Assembly: GCA_019894765.1 (NCBI GenBank)
Contig: JAGXNT010000049.1
Span: forward strand, 1 to 64,000
DNA: 64,000 nucleotides
Origin: Candidatus Heimdallarchaeota archaeon
GTDB lineage: Archaea; Asgardarchaeota; Heimdallarchaeia; JABLTI01
Reading direction: 5' to 3'
This document shows positions 17,958 through 26,768 of the stretch, one piece after another. Every line of letters begins with the position of its first letter. Position 1 is the first letter of the stretch. The notes under the pieces were generated by a model, which was given only the letters and a program-made list of their open reading frames with translations, did not search any database and was not told the origin of the DNA. A program made the translations under genes and the position numbers.

Positions 17958-19607
17958 TTAATCTAAATTGTAATCGTCTTCATATTTCTGTGGTTTTCGG
18001 GAGGAACTCTTTTGTTTCTCTAATGCATTTTTCCAAGATTCTGTTATTGGAACGCCTTTTCCTCCAAGTTTTCCATCGAACAATGCGATTTTCACTAAAG
18101 CAGGTATTGGTAAACTTGGACCGACAATAACTGCTTCACCAACATTTAATGATGGTAAATCGTTTAATAAGTCCTCACTTAGGCTTTCACTCGAACGTAA
18201 AATTTGCTGTTGATCGTAAGGATTCACTATTTTTAATATGATTTGAGTGTTACATTGTGATAAAACATCACTATCTAATCTCCCTGGACGTTGCGATACT
18301 AGACCTAATCCTACTCCAAATTTCCTTCCTTCTGCAGCAATTTGCTTGAGAACACTTGAAGATCTTCCAGAACCAGGAATGAAGTTATGAGCCTCTTCTA
18401 CAACCATTAAGACTGCACAAGGCAATTTATGTGGTGTCGGTTCATTTCTTACTTGAGCTTTGCCAGCATTGAAAATTTTTCTAGCTATTAAATCAACGAT
18501 AGTTTGTTGGGTTTTTGTTCCTAATCCGGTAAGAGTTATTATACTAATTTGATTTGGTTTTGTAAGGGAGGGACCACTTGGATTATAGACAGGTAATTCA
18601 GAGCTTTTAGTTAATACATCTCTTGCCGGAGCAAGATCTATGCGTGAAAATAACCCAAACTTGGAATTCTCGAGACGATTTCCTTCTTTCTTAGTAGTAT
18701 CTTCCGCTTTTAAGGCAATAATAATTTCATCTATTTTATTTTTCAAATCATTTAAATCCCAATCCATATTGGATTGCTGTAACTCCCAATATGCTCTACT
18801 GAATAATTCGCGTTGAATTATAGCATTATCCGGTATTTCAAGAAGAGCCATTAATTCTGCATGATGAAAGGTCCTTAACTTGAATGCAATTCTTTGCCTT
18901 CCAGTAGTTTGCTTGACGGAAAAGATTACCACATTTCCATGTATATTCTTGTTTTTTGCGAATGGAACATAATCCTCGTGAGGATCAACAATAACAACTG
19001 ATCCTTGTAGTTTGTTGATTATTCTCGAGACAATTACAGCAACACTATAGGATTTCCCTGCACCTGTAATTGCTAAAACTGCAAAATGCTTTGAAACAAG
19101 TTCATCTATATTGAGTTTCACTTTTACTCCTTCATGTGATCGCAAATCTCCCACTGTAATGTGTCCTTTGCTGAAGATCTTTGATAAAATGTCTGAAGGT
19201 GCTCTGTAAACTTTAGCTCCTGGATAAGGGGGGAATCTCGGAGAGATTATCCTATTTTTTTCTTCATCTAAATAGCCCAAAATTCTTGCTTCAGCTCCTA
19301 ATCGCTCACCATCTTCAATATGACCCAGCAATTTCAATCGTTCAATGGATTCTGGGGATTTGATTAAACTCTCAATGAGATTTTCGTTAGATAATGCAAT
19401 TTTGGAAATCATTGCAATAACTGGTTTCGGAATCAAATTACTTGGATAATCTACAACAACTAATTCACCCAATTCCAAAGGATGAGTTCGAGCCATTTTA
19501 GGATCAACTATAAGTGCAACTTCTGAGGGAGTTGAAATGCCAATGATTGTGGCTATAGCTTTATCGTTTTTTCGAGAACTTGTGATTTGGGACACAGTAA
19601 TGAACAC
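17958..19607 (-). CDS. herA: HerA bipolar DNA translocase
   Basis: A 549-residue hexameric HerA/FtsK-family ATPase. An N-terminal HAS-barrel (about 1-110) is followed by Walker A ITGAGKSYS near 178, Walker B VLMVVEEAHNFIP and the arginine-finger region GLGLVSQRPGRLD. In archaea HerA acts with NurA to resect DNA ends alongside Mre11-Rad50. It is the first gene of the herA-mre11-rad50 operon, with a small membrane protein gene 84 bases upstream. Confidence 0.93.
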   Translation of the reverse strand: MFITVSQITSSRKNDKAIATIIGISTPSEVALIVDPKMARTHPLELGELVVVDYPSNLIPKPVIAMISKIALSNENLIESLIKSPESIERLKLLGHIEDGERLGAEARILGYLDEEKNRIISPRFPPYPGAKVYRAPSDILSKIFSKGHITVGDLRSHEGVKVKLNIDELVSKHFAVLAITGAGKSYSVAVIVSRIINKLQGSVVIVDPHEDYVPFAKNKNIHGNVVIFSVKQTTGRQRIAFKLRTFHHAELMALLEIPDNAIIQRELFSRAYWELQQSNMDWDLNDLKNKIDEIIIALKAEDTTKKEGNRLENSKFGLFSRIDLAPARDVLTKSSELPVYNPSGPSLTKPNQISIITLTGLGTKTQQTIVDLIARKIFNAGKAQVRNEPTPHKLPCAVLMVVEEAHNFIPGSGRSSSVLKQIAAEGRKFGVGLGLVSQRPGRLDSDVLSQCNTQIILKIVNPYDQQQILRSSESLSEDLLNDLPSLNVGEAVIVGPSLPIPALVKIALFDGKLGGKGVPITESWKNALEKQKSSSRKPQKYEDDYNLD

Positions 19608-19691
19608 TCTCTACATTTCTAGTTTCTGGGAGTAAAATGTTGACTAATAATCTTTCGTATTACCTTTCCATCTTCACTATTTAAATGAAAG

Positions 19692-19976
19692 TCAAAGATA
19701 CATATAACCTGCCAGAATACCTCCACCAGATAATAACGAAATCCCTATTAAGACAATTCCTTTGACAACTGTTTTCTTTCCACCACGATCATCCCACCCA
19801 GTTGCCCACTGTATTGCTCCAACTATTGCCAAGATAACCCCCATAGCAAAACAGATCGCAATTAAGAATGCGATTGCATTAGTAAGAATTGCTTGTATAT
19901 TATCGGGAATTCCTTTAATATTTTCAATTATATCTAAATTCACATGAAGATATGGTTGAAGACGCCCTGAATTCAT
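19692..19976 (-). CDS. Small two-helix membrane protein, TrbC/VirB2-like layout
   Basis: A 94-residue protein with two hydrophobic helices (AIAFLIAICFAMGVILAIVG and VLIGISLLSGGGILAGYMYL) joined by a charged loop WATGWDDRGGKKTVVKG. This two-helix hairpin with a Gly/Lys loop resembles TrbC/VirB2-type and related small archaeal membrane proteins. The function is unknown. It is on the same strand as herA. Confidence 0.6.
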   Translation of the reverse strand: MNSGRLQPYLHVNLDIIENIKGIPDNIQAILTNAIAFLIAICFAMGVILAIVGAIQWATGWDDRGGKKTVVKGIVLIGISLLSGGGILAGYMYL

Positions 19977-20036
19977 TATAAATCAAGAAAATGTAATTAT
20001 TTAGGAATAAAAACCCCTAAAGTTAGACTATGTTGA

Positions 20037-21164
20037 TTACAACCCTACTTTTACAAATGCTCCAATTAATGCTAACATAACCGTTGAAAAAACAATAATG
20101 AAGCTCGTAAGCGATCCGAGAGCCCAATGTTTGAGTTTTGATTTTGATGTAACAACTACGTAGAAAATGTAAATCCATCCTGTGTATTGCACTAGAAATA
20201 CCCAATATAGTGAATTGAATGCAATGAAAGTGAATAGAACGCTTTTGTAAATATCTGTCTTCCTAAAGTAGGAAAGAATGATAATTGTAATCCATGAAAC
20301 AACAATTGCTCCAGTCAAACAATATCTAATGATTGAGTCAGCTCTAGGCGAAGAGAAGGGTAGGGAGAGGAGGGCAAAGATTGGACCCATGTCATGACTT
20401 CGAGTAACATGAACACCAAGTACTCCTTGAATATATGTTAACGGATCATGAAGGAAGGGGGCACTAAAAAGCAAGAGGAGACCAATAATAATGCCAATTC
20501 TAGAGAAAATTTTTGTGAAATTCCTCTCCCGAAGGTTCTTACGGAAAAAGAAAGGTACGAGGATTAGGGCTATTGGTTTAGTTAAAACTGCTAGAGAAAT
20601 GAAAACCGATTCTGGAATAAATGCATCGCGCTCATAAAACATACATGCTAGAAGTATGAAGACAAACATCAGGGAATCAAATTTACCGTGCATTGAACTA
20701 GTCATTAGAACAATAGGTGTTACAAACCAAATCGCAATAGGTATTTTTAATCGCCAAATATCTTTTACTTTTGGTTTCAAGATAGTGTAAAGAAGAATAA
20801 CAACTTGTATATCGAAAAGAAGGATTAATCCCTTAATTAAGGGGAAAAATGCACCTTCAGGAAAAATCAGTAAGACTAAAGAGCAAACGTACATCCAAAG
20901 AGGAAAGTAAGCGTAAAAATGCTTGACACCTTCTAATTGGAAACTCTCGAGAGTAGTTTCGTATGGATTCTGACCATTCAAAAGCATCTCTGCAGCTTGT
21001 TTCCAAACATCCATATCAGTGGAAGAGAAGTCCCAGAGAAATATACGGACAATAATACCTGCGAGAATGATTCCTCCAAAAACAACCCAGGAAGTGTTTC
21101 TCGGTGTAAAGAAAGCTTTCAATTTGGGAAATTTTGAATCAGTAATTATTCTATCTTCGTACAA
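20037..21164 (-). CDS. Multi-pass membrane glycosyltransferase-like protein (GT-C/GT87 type)
   Basis: A 375-residue protein with about 9-10 transmembrane helices. After the first helix comes the loop FSSTDMDVWKQAAEMLLNGQ followed by NPYE, the acidic loop expected of GT-C enzymes that use polyprenyl-phosphate sugars. A later MHGKFDSLMFVFILLA segment resembles GT87/PMT-like proteins. A role in glycosylating surface proteins or lipids is likely; the sugar is unknown. It is divergent from the first exported-peptide gene. Confidence 0.7.
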   Translation of the reverse strand: MYEDRIITDSKFPKLKAFFTPRNTSWVVFGGIILAGIIVRIFLWDFSSTDMDVWKQAAEMLLNGQNPYETTLESFQLEGVKHFYAYFPLWMYVCSLVLLIFPEGAFFPLIKGLILLFDIQVVILLYTILKPKVKDIWRLKIPIAIWFVTPIVLMTSSMHGKFDSLMFVFILLACMFYERDAFIPESVFISLAVLTKPIALILVPFFFRKNLRERNFTKIFSRIGIIIGLLLLFSAPFLHDPLTYIQGVLGVHVTRSHDMGPIFALLSLPFSSPRADSIIRYCLTGAIVVSWITIIILSYFRKTDIYKSVLFTFIAFNSLYWVFLVQYTGWIYIFYVVVTSKSKLKHWALGSLTSFIIVFSTVMLALIGAFVKVGL

Positions 21165-21318
21165 TTTTCCTAACCCAATCTAAAGTTCAGTTGTCAATAT
21201 ATATACGCCTACAAAAAGACGAAAATGTTGAGGAAAATTAGAGTTTAAATAATTTGAACCGTAATTGTATTTTGATTCGAAAAATGTCGTTTTATGAAGA
21301 AAAAACACACAAAAACGA

Positions 21319-21338
21319 TTTTTCATGCATTTCTTTCT
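21319..21338 (+). promoter_or_regulatory. ATGCAT-centred element upstream of peptide gene 1
   Basis: TTTTTCATGCATTTCTTTCT lies 77 bases (counted from ATGCAT) before the start codon and just upstream of a TATA-like TTTTAAAATA (about 21347). A closely similar element precedes the second peptide gene at nearly the same distance. It is a candidate activator site. Confidence 0.4.
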
Positions 21339-21406
21339 TTTATGTGTTTTAAAATAAGCAATTATCAAATCATCTTTTGAATTATTAAACGGAGACTCAA
21401 AAAAAC

Positions 21407-21538
21407 ATGAAAAAGGTAAATACTCGAATTGTCGCAGTAGCTTTTCTATTATTGGCACTTTTAGCAGGTGGTTTAACAGCTAAAGATGCAATTGCCCCTG
21501 GTGGTTTTAAACCAGATCCAAATGGTAGTGGTGGATAA
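21407..21538 (+). CDS. Exported small peptide precursor, copy 1 (43 residues)
   Basis: ATG at 21407 follows GGAGA at good spacing. The product has a basic N-terminus (MKKVNTR), a hydrophobic segment (VAVAFLLLALLAGGL), then TAKDAIA and a Gly/Pro/Asp tail PGGFKPDPNGSGG. This is a Sec-type signal peptide followed by a 13-18 residue mature peptide. Copy 2 at 23393-23533 shares the MKK.N start, LLAGGL.AK.AIAPG and PDPN...GG, which shows the frame is under selection. The LLAGG segment could also be read as a double-glycine leader. It is convergent with the winged-helix gene, 29 bases apart. A signalling or toxin-like peptide is possible. Confidence 0.7.
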   Translation: MKKVNTRIVAVAFLLLALLAGGLTAKDAIAPGGFKPDPNGSGG

Positions 21539-21567
21539 ATAGAACCTCTACCAATTATCTTTTATTT

Positions 21568-23292
21568 TTAAAGTATCCATTTTTGGCTTGAAAAATCATA
21601 TAATGAGCTATAATCAATATAGCGAAATATTTTTTGTTTTACAGAGAAACATACAAAATCAAATCCGTCTTTTTTGATTTCATTCATAATTAGTTTTGCT
21701 AGATAAGAGTTATAAGTTGGTCCGAGAATCAAAAAGAAGAGTTTTTGACTAGTTTCTATAAGTAACATCCAACCAAAATAAGCAATTTTCTCAACCAATT
21801 CGCTAATTTTTTCATCATTGCCATTTTTTGTAATTTGAAAAATACACAAATTACTGGAAACAATACCTGTTAATGATATATTAAATCTATAATCGATTAA
21901 ATCTAATTCATATGCTCTATTTTGTAGTTTGTTAATAAATGTTTGACATTCAGGTAATTTATTTATATCAAAATTATTTTCCTCAAGAAATAATTGTAAC
22001 TCATTATAATGTACACCAAAAAGTCCTAGTTGTGTCAAACTTTTTGATATAATTATTGATATAAATTTTAAAATATCTTCATCTTTTCTATCAAAGAATT
22101 CTTTTTCTTTGTTTAAATGATGATTACTATCCCAAAGAACTATTTTTTGTGTAATTATTTTCCCTGTTAGCAAATCTTCGAAATTTGATTTTGAAGGTTT
22201 GAATGACGAGGAAACTATACAAGTTCTGAAAATTCTATCTTTAATAAGTGAAATTTCAAATGAATCAATTATATTATTTCTTTCATAATTTGAAAGCTTT
22301 CTAGCAATTTTTTCTGAAATTATATGAGGACAATGAATTACAGAATATAAATAACAAAAATTATCATTTTCACCTTCATAGATTTGCTCAATATATTTAT
22401 TCATTAATAACTCATCATAAATACCGACAAGTTGAGAATTGTTACTTTTAGAAAATTGAATTGTAATAATGTAGGAATGCAAACCTAATCTACTGTAATT
22501 CTTTTCTAAACGCCAAACTGTAAGGAATTTTGAAGATATTTTTGTTATTTGTCTAGTTATTGTAGATTGATTTGTATCAAGTTCTTTAGCAATACTACTT
22601 GCAGAAGCATTTGCTCCAAATTTTAACAGATTTATTAATACATTTGACGTATTTTTCTTAAGATAAATTGGTGCTGCTATTTCTTCTGGATCATTTGATA
22701 AATATCTTCTTAAATCATTAATTACCATTTCTTGCTCAATTTCTTCAACATTAAGATCCTCAATAAAACTCATGAAGGTATTATATAACATAGAATAAGT
22801 AGTTCCTTGATTAATAATTTCTATTAAAGAGAAAATTCCTCTGTATAAATCCTTTTCATTCTCCTGAACCTCCTCAATTGGTACAAGAAGTCTACCTTCA
22901 ATTGGATAAAACCTTGTATCTCTTGAAACTTTTGGATCTTTATTTTGTAAATAGCTTAAAGCCAGCAAGTTAAGAAAATAATTTACTAGAGATATATTGC
23001 CATATAATAATTCTGAGTTGACAAAAAAACTAAAACTCTCTCTAATAATCACGAATTCCCAAAAATAATTGCTAACGGTTTTTGGTTCCGCTTTATTAAG
23101 CCAACTACCAAAAATTATTTCATTCTCTTTTCGGATAACACCAAAATTTTCATAATGCTCAGGAGCTTCTCCAATCTCAATTTTGATTTCTTTAGGATAT
23201 CTTTTTGGTTCCCATCCAGTATTTTTCTTTATATCTTCAAAAACCTCTTGTATTTCTTTGAAAATATCTTTAGGTTTTCTGTTATTACGCAA
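21568..23292 (-). CDS. Tandem winged-helix regulator-like protein of a novel family (574 residues)
   Basis: A soluble 574-residue protein. An N-terminal domain (1-200) has no recognised family. An Lrp-like winged helix spans about 215-262 (ASSIAKELDTNQSTITRQIT), followed by a beta-rich segment beginning RLGLHSYIITIQFS. A second winged-helix-like segment lies around 430-500, and the protein ends IFRYIDYSSLYDFSSQKWIL. The 56565-58049 product has the same order of parts and a matching end (IFRPIPYKFYKDDKWVF), so the two are paralogues. It lies between the two exported-peptide genes, 100 bases after copy 2 on the same strand. I infer a regulator linked to the peptides. Confidence 0.65.
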   Translation of the reverse strand: MRNNRKPKDIFKEIQEVFEDIKKNTGWEPKRYPKEIKIEIGEAPEHYENFGVIRKENEIIFGSWLNKAEPKTVSNYFWEFVIIRESFSFFVNSELLYGNISLVNYFLNLLALSYLQNKDPKVSRDTRFYPIEGRLLVPIEEVQENEKDLYRGIFSLIEIINQGTTYSMLYNTFMSFIEDLNVEEIEQEMVINDLRRYLSNDPEEIAAPIYLKKNTSNVLINLLKFGANASASSIAKELDTNQSTITRQITKISSKFLTVWRLEKNYSRLGLHSYIITIQFSKSNNSQLVGIYDELLMNKYIEQIYEGENDNFCYLYSVIHCPHIISEKIARKLSNYERNNIIDSFEISLIKDRIFRTCIVSSSFKPSKSNFEDLLTGKIITQKIVLWDSNHHLNKEKEFFDRKDEDILKFISIIISKSLTQLGLFGVHYNELQLFLEENNFDINKLPECQTFINKLQNRAYELDLIDYRFNISLTGIVSSNLCIFQITKNGNDEKISELVEKIAYFGWMLLIETSQKLFFLILGPTYNSYLAKLIMNEIKKDGFDFVCFSVKQKIFRYIDYSSLYDFSSQKWIL

Positions 23293-23392
23293 ATTAATCT
23301 ATATAATCAATTAAACAATGAAATTTTAAGCTTTCTTAAGAAAAGAAAAAATATTTTGAAAAACAAAAAAATAGATGAAAAGGACTTATTCC

Positions 23393-23533
23393 TTATCCAC
23401 CATCTGGATTTGGATCTGGGGCCCAACCGCCACCAGCTCCTGGAGCAATTGCTTGTTTAGCTGCTAATCCACCAGCTAAGAGTGTCAATAGAAACAATGC
23501 TATTGATACAAATTTTATGTTAATTTTTTTCAT
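23393..23533 (-). CDS. Exported small peptide precursor, copy 2 (46 residues)
   Basis: ATG at 23533 (minus strand) is preceded by AAGGTGA. The product is a basic MKKINIK start, the hydrophobic FVSIALFLLTLLAGGL, then AAKQAIA and the tail PGAGGGWAPDPNPDGG. It is a clear paralogue of the 43-residue peptide at 21407, with the signal segment, AIAPG and PDPN conserved and the last residues different. The mature tail would be about 16 residues. It lies directly upstream of the 574-residue winged-helix gene on the same strand, so co-transcription is likely. Confidence 0.7.
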   Translation of the reverse strand: MKKINIKFVSIALFLLTLLAGGLAAKQAIAPGAGGGWAPDPNPDGG

Positions 23534-23592
23534 TTTTGTTCACCTTATATTCATATAATGATTAGAAAGAAAGTATATTAGATTCTAAAAAA

Positions 23593-23612
23593 TGAAAAAA
23601 TGCATGGAAAAA
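23593..23612 (-). promoter_or_regulatory. ATGCAT-centred element upstream of peptide gene 2
   Basis: Read on the minus strand this is TTTTTCCATGCATTTTTTCA, matching the element before peptide gene 1. The ATGCAT core is 67 bases from the start codon and about 15-20 bases upstream of a TATA-like TAATATAC. Confidence 0.4.
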
Positions 23613-23643
23613 TGAAAATTAGGTGAATTTCGTCGGTACAAGA

Positions 23644-24396
23644 TTACTCAGATTCTTTTTCTATTCTTTCCGATTTGTCACCAAATTTCCGTTCTTCTTT
23701 TGCTAGTAATCGCTTAATATTTTCTCGATGCCTGAAAAGTATGAAAATGCCTGCTAATAATCCACCAACCATCAGAGGGAGACTCATTATCATATCAAGT
23801 CCCATAATGTAATGTGTCTCTAAAAGTATGAAGATTGGTAATGTAGGAGTTGTGACTATATTTGCTAAGGATGTGTATCTTGTTGTAAACACAACTGTAA
23901 ACCACACGATGACTAATGCTGCAGCAGTTACTGGGACAAAACATATGAATACTCCAGCAGTTGTAGCCATTCCTTTTCCACCTTTGAATCCTAACCACAC
24001 AGGATAATTGTGTCCTAGCACAGACATTATTCCTGCTAAAACGACCATTGCTTGAGGTAGTGGTTCAGTAAATCCTAAAGTATAGACAAATCCTGGACCA
24101 ACAGAGTCTTTTATCACAACTAATCCAACTATTAATCGAGCAGCCCAAGCTACGACTCCTCCTTTAAGCACAATATCACCAATAATAGTTAAAATTGCTG
24201 CTCCCTTCCCTAACAACCGATAAGCATTAGAAAATCCTGTGTTTCCACTTCCAAAATCTCTAATATCAATCCCTTTCGTTATCTTTCCTAAAACATATCC
24301 CGTTGGAAAGCTTCCAACTAAATAACTACCTACGACTAGCAATACATATGTTGCCCATTCTGGAAACGCCATTTTATTACTACAACCTGTTTTCAT
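23644..24396 (-). CDS. plsY: PlsY-type acyl-phosphate:glycerol-3-phosphate acyltransferase
   Basis: A 250-residue membrane protein with the three PlsY motifs: GSGNTGFSNAYRLLG, LGHNYPVWLGFKGGKGMAT and RHRENIKRLL. PlsY moves an acyl group from acyl-phosphate to the 1-position of glycerol-3-phosphate in bacterial ester-lipid synthesis. It is slightly longer than usual; a start at the internal Met (MAFPEWATYV) would fit the family better. It is the last gene of a fakA-like, degV, plsY order on the minus strand. No plsX or plsC was seen. Whether it makes ester lipids in this archaeon is open. Confidence 0.9.
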   Translation of the reverse strand: MKTGCSNKMAFPEWATYVLLVVGSYLVGSFPTGYVLGKITKGIDIRDFGSGNTGFSNAYRLLGKGAAILTIIGDIVLKGGVVAWAARLIVGLVVIKDSVGPGFVYTLGFTEPLPQAMVVLAGIMSVLGHNYPVWLGFKGGKGMATTAGVFICFVPVTAAALVIVWFTVVFTTRYTSLANIVTTPTLPIFILLETHYIMGLDMIMSLPLMVGGLLAGIFILFRHRENIKRLLAKEERKFGDKSERIEKESE

Positions 24397-24438
24397 CTAC
24401 TTTTGTTTGGTTTCTTAAAAGAGTTCTTATTATACTCG

Positions 24439-25287
24439 CTACTTTTTCATGTATGTGAAGAAAAGTGATCCTGGACCTAAATGCGCTCCTACTACTGGCC
24501 CCACTAATCCGGTATATTGTGGCTTACATCCGAATGTTTCTTCTAATCGAATTTTAAACTGATTTGTGACATCTAGCATATCTCCATGTGTGAGAGCAAC
24601 TAGTGATGTCGCATCTAATCCTTCTTCTACCATTTTTTCAATGATCCAATCCATTGCACCCTCTCGTCCTGGTACAGTTGCCAAACTATCTGTTTCTCCT
24701 TCGGTCACAGTTAGTATGGGCACTCTTCCTAGTAATTGTCCAACTAATCCTCGTGCTCTCCCAATTCTTCCTCCCCTTACTAAGTATCTTAATGTGCTTG
24801 GGAATCCTAGTACTACCACTTTTTCAATTGCTTCATCTATAATAGCACATACTTCATCAATGTTCTTTCCTTCATTTACTGCCCAAGCAGCTTTTAGAAT
24901 TATAAGTCCAAGGGATGCTCCTGTTGTTAGGGAATCATATACTCGAATATCCATATGTGGTAACATACTTCTTGCTTGTTTTGCTGATTCTATTGTTAAA
25001 CTCATTAAACGTGAAATATGTATAGAGATAATTGTTTCAGCTTCGTCTGCAGCGTCCTCATACGCTTCAAAAAACAATGCAGGCGAAGGTGGATTTGTTG
25101 AAGGTGTATCCTTCAATTTTGGCATTTTTTCATAGAATTCTTCTGGAGTGAGATCTATTCCAGCAGTAAAAGTCTCATCATCCATATAAACTTTCAATGG
25201 AACTACAATAATACCTAGTGCTTCTATTACCTCATCTGGTAAATCGCAAGTACTATCTGATACTATTTTTACTTTTTTTAGAGACAT
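24439..25287 (-). CDS. degV: DegV family (FakB-like) fatty-acid-binding protein
   Basis: A 282-residue DegV protein. The N-terminus has the conserved IVSDSTCDLPDE; later come the TSNPPSPALF loop (as PSTNPPSP), the ISRLMSLT segment and the GRIGRARGL motif. The C-terminal GPVVGAHLGPGSLFFTYM ends the fold. DegV/FakB proteins hold a fatty acid and present it to FakA for phosphorylation. The neighbouring FakA-like and PlsY genes support that role here. Confidence 0.9.
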   Translation of the reverse strand: MSLKKVKIVSDSTCDLPDEVIEALGIIVVPLKVYMDDETFTAGIDLTPEEFYEKMPKLKDTPSTNPPSPALFFEAYEDAADEAETIISIHISRLMSLTIESAKQARSMLPHMDIRVYDSLTTGASLGLIILKAAWAVNEGKNIDEVCAIIDEAIEKVVVLGFPSTLRYLVRGGRIGRARGLVGQLLGRVPILTVTEGETDSLATVPGREGAMDWIIEKMVEEGLDATSLVALTHGDMLDVTNQFKIRLEETFGCKPQYTGLVGPVVGAHLGPGSLFFTYMKK

Positions 25288-25349
25288 TTATCATCTTGTT
25301 CCATTAAAGTCTGCAGCTTTAGCACTTATCCTCGAATAAAAGTTTTTAG

Positions 25350-25392
25350 TTAAAAAAAGGTATTATTTCCACCCAATTTCTTGGGGGAAATT
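25350..25392 (-). terminator. Hairpin and T-run after the fakA-like gene
   Basis: On the minus strand AATTTC and GAAATT (25375-25392) form a stem around a six-base loop and are followed, after a short gap, by a run of seven Ts (about 25351-25358). It lies 10 bases past the stop of the fakA-like gene. degV downstream may therefore have its own promoter or depend on read-through. Confidence 0.4.
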
Positions 25393-25401
25393 AGTTTGAA
25401 T

Positions 25402-26343
25402 TTAGCTTGCTTCTTCTACGAACAAGAATTCTCTGTGTTGTTTTGTCATGTCGTCGATTTTTAGTCGTGATATAGCACCATGCTCTTTGCATTGTTTTAT
25501 GACTGCTTTTGGATCATTTGTGTGGATGTGGACTCTGATCATGTCATCATTCTTTGCTACGACTAGTGATCCGCCCATTTTTCCTAGAAATTCTCTTGCA
25601 TACTCAGCTGTCATATCTACTGATTCAATAATAAATTCTGTACAGAATTGGAATTCATCATCTTCCTCAGTGTCTTGTGCTATTGCTTCAACTTCGATTG
25701 CTTCGCCGACATCATTTATGTCTTCATTCTTGTAGGCTTTTATCCATCCTTCCATTATGTAGACAAATCCTTGACCGCCAGCATCTACTACACCTGCTTT
25801 TTTAAGTACAGGTAATAGTTCTGGTGTTTTTTCAAGGGTTCCTTGTGCAGCATCATAAGAAGTATCAAGCATTTCGATAAAGCTTGAGCCATTTTTTGCA
25901 GCCATACTAGCTGCTTCTGCAGATTTTCTAATAACAGTTAAGATGGTACCTTCTTGCGGATTAAGTACCGCTTCATACGCTTTTGCTGCGCCATCAACAA
26001 AAGCTTGTGAGAATTCGCTAGGTCCAATGTCCTCAAAGTTGTTCAAAGAACTACTAAATCCACCAAAAAATTGTGATAATATAACACCTGAATTACCGGT
26101 TGCTCCCATGAAAGATCCCCGAGCAATTAATTGAGCTGTTTCTTTTGCAGAAGAAGCATTATTGTTTTCTAATTCTTCTATAATTGCTTCAACTGTTAGA
26201 TACATATTTGCTCCAGTATCACCATCTGCAACTGGAAAAACGTTTATTGCATTTAAGTATCTACGGTATTTTTTAAGTAAATTTGCAGCAGCTTGCATCA
26301 TGTTATTTAATAGTTTGCCACTGAATAATTGAATTGTTGCCAT
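25402..26343 (-). CDS. FakA-like fatty acid kinase (DhaL/DAK2 domain), short form
   Basis: A 313-residue protein. Residues 1-200 are a DhaL/DAK2 kinase domain with the Mg-ATP motifs NVFPVADGDTGANMYLTVEA and GATGNSGVILSQFFGG. Residues about 220-310 match the FakA middle domain (CTEFIIES, GKMGGSLVVAKNDDMIRVHI, HTNDPKAV). The bacterial FakA is about 550 residues; the C-terminal DegV-like third is missing, and the frame ends naturally. FakA phosphorylates FakB-bound fatty acid to acyl-phosphate, the PlsY substrate. The order fakA-like, degV, plsY supports an acyl-phosphate route. A glycerone kinase-like role is a weaker alternative. Confidence 0.85.
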   Translation of the reverse strand: MATIQLFSGKLLNNMMQAAANLLKKYRRYLNAINVFPVADGDTGANMYLTVEAIIEELENNNASSAKETAQLIARGSFMGATGNSGVILSQFFGGFSSSLNNFEDIGPSEFSQAFVDGAAKAYEAVLNPQEGTILTVIRKSAEAASMAAKNGSSFIEMLDTSYDAAQGTLEKTPELLPVLKKAGVVDAGGQGFVYIMEGWIKAYKNEDINDVGEAIEVEAIAQDTEEDDEFQFCTEFIIESVDMTAEYAREFLGKMGGSLVVAKNDDMIRVHIHTNDPKAVIKQCKEHGAISRLKIDDMTKQHREFLFVEEAS

Positions 26344-26768
26344 TTTTTATTTCTCCTGTTTTTTTATATAAAATACTATTTTTACCATTTACTAAGGTTT
26401 ATTTAACTATGTCGAATTTAAACATTTCTTTTACGACTAAAAAATACTGCGAAACAGTACTAAATCATACGAAAATCGCAGATATATTATCGAATTGTAG
26501 TAACATTATTACGAATTACTGAAATTAATTGCGAAAACCATCAATTTTTAAACGAATAAATTGATTTTACATCTTCTTTTTTATTAATGAAAAATCATAA
26601 TCTATTATTTCTTTGCTGAATTTTTAAATCATATTGTGAATAAGTTAAGCGGTTGGTGTTTTAATTAAAGAGACATTTCTAGCATTCTCACAAGGAATTG
26701 CGGAAACAAGGCATTTTTTGAAAATCTTAACAAATCTTTTGAATTAAACTTATTGTAAATACTACATT
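26344..26768. other. Intergenic region between divergent fakA-like and nfo genes
   Basis: 425 A/T-rich bases carrying the promoters of two divergent genes. I see no supported gene, tRNA or clear repeat. The 62-codon frame at 26334-26522 has no ribosome binding site and no family resemblance. Confidence 0.5.

Noticed and set aside
21180..21458. A 92-codon minus-strand frame over the peptide 1 promoter
   Set aside because: It overlaps the supported peptide gene and its promoter, has no ribosome binding site and a low-complexity Phe/Lys sequence.
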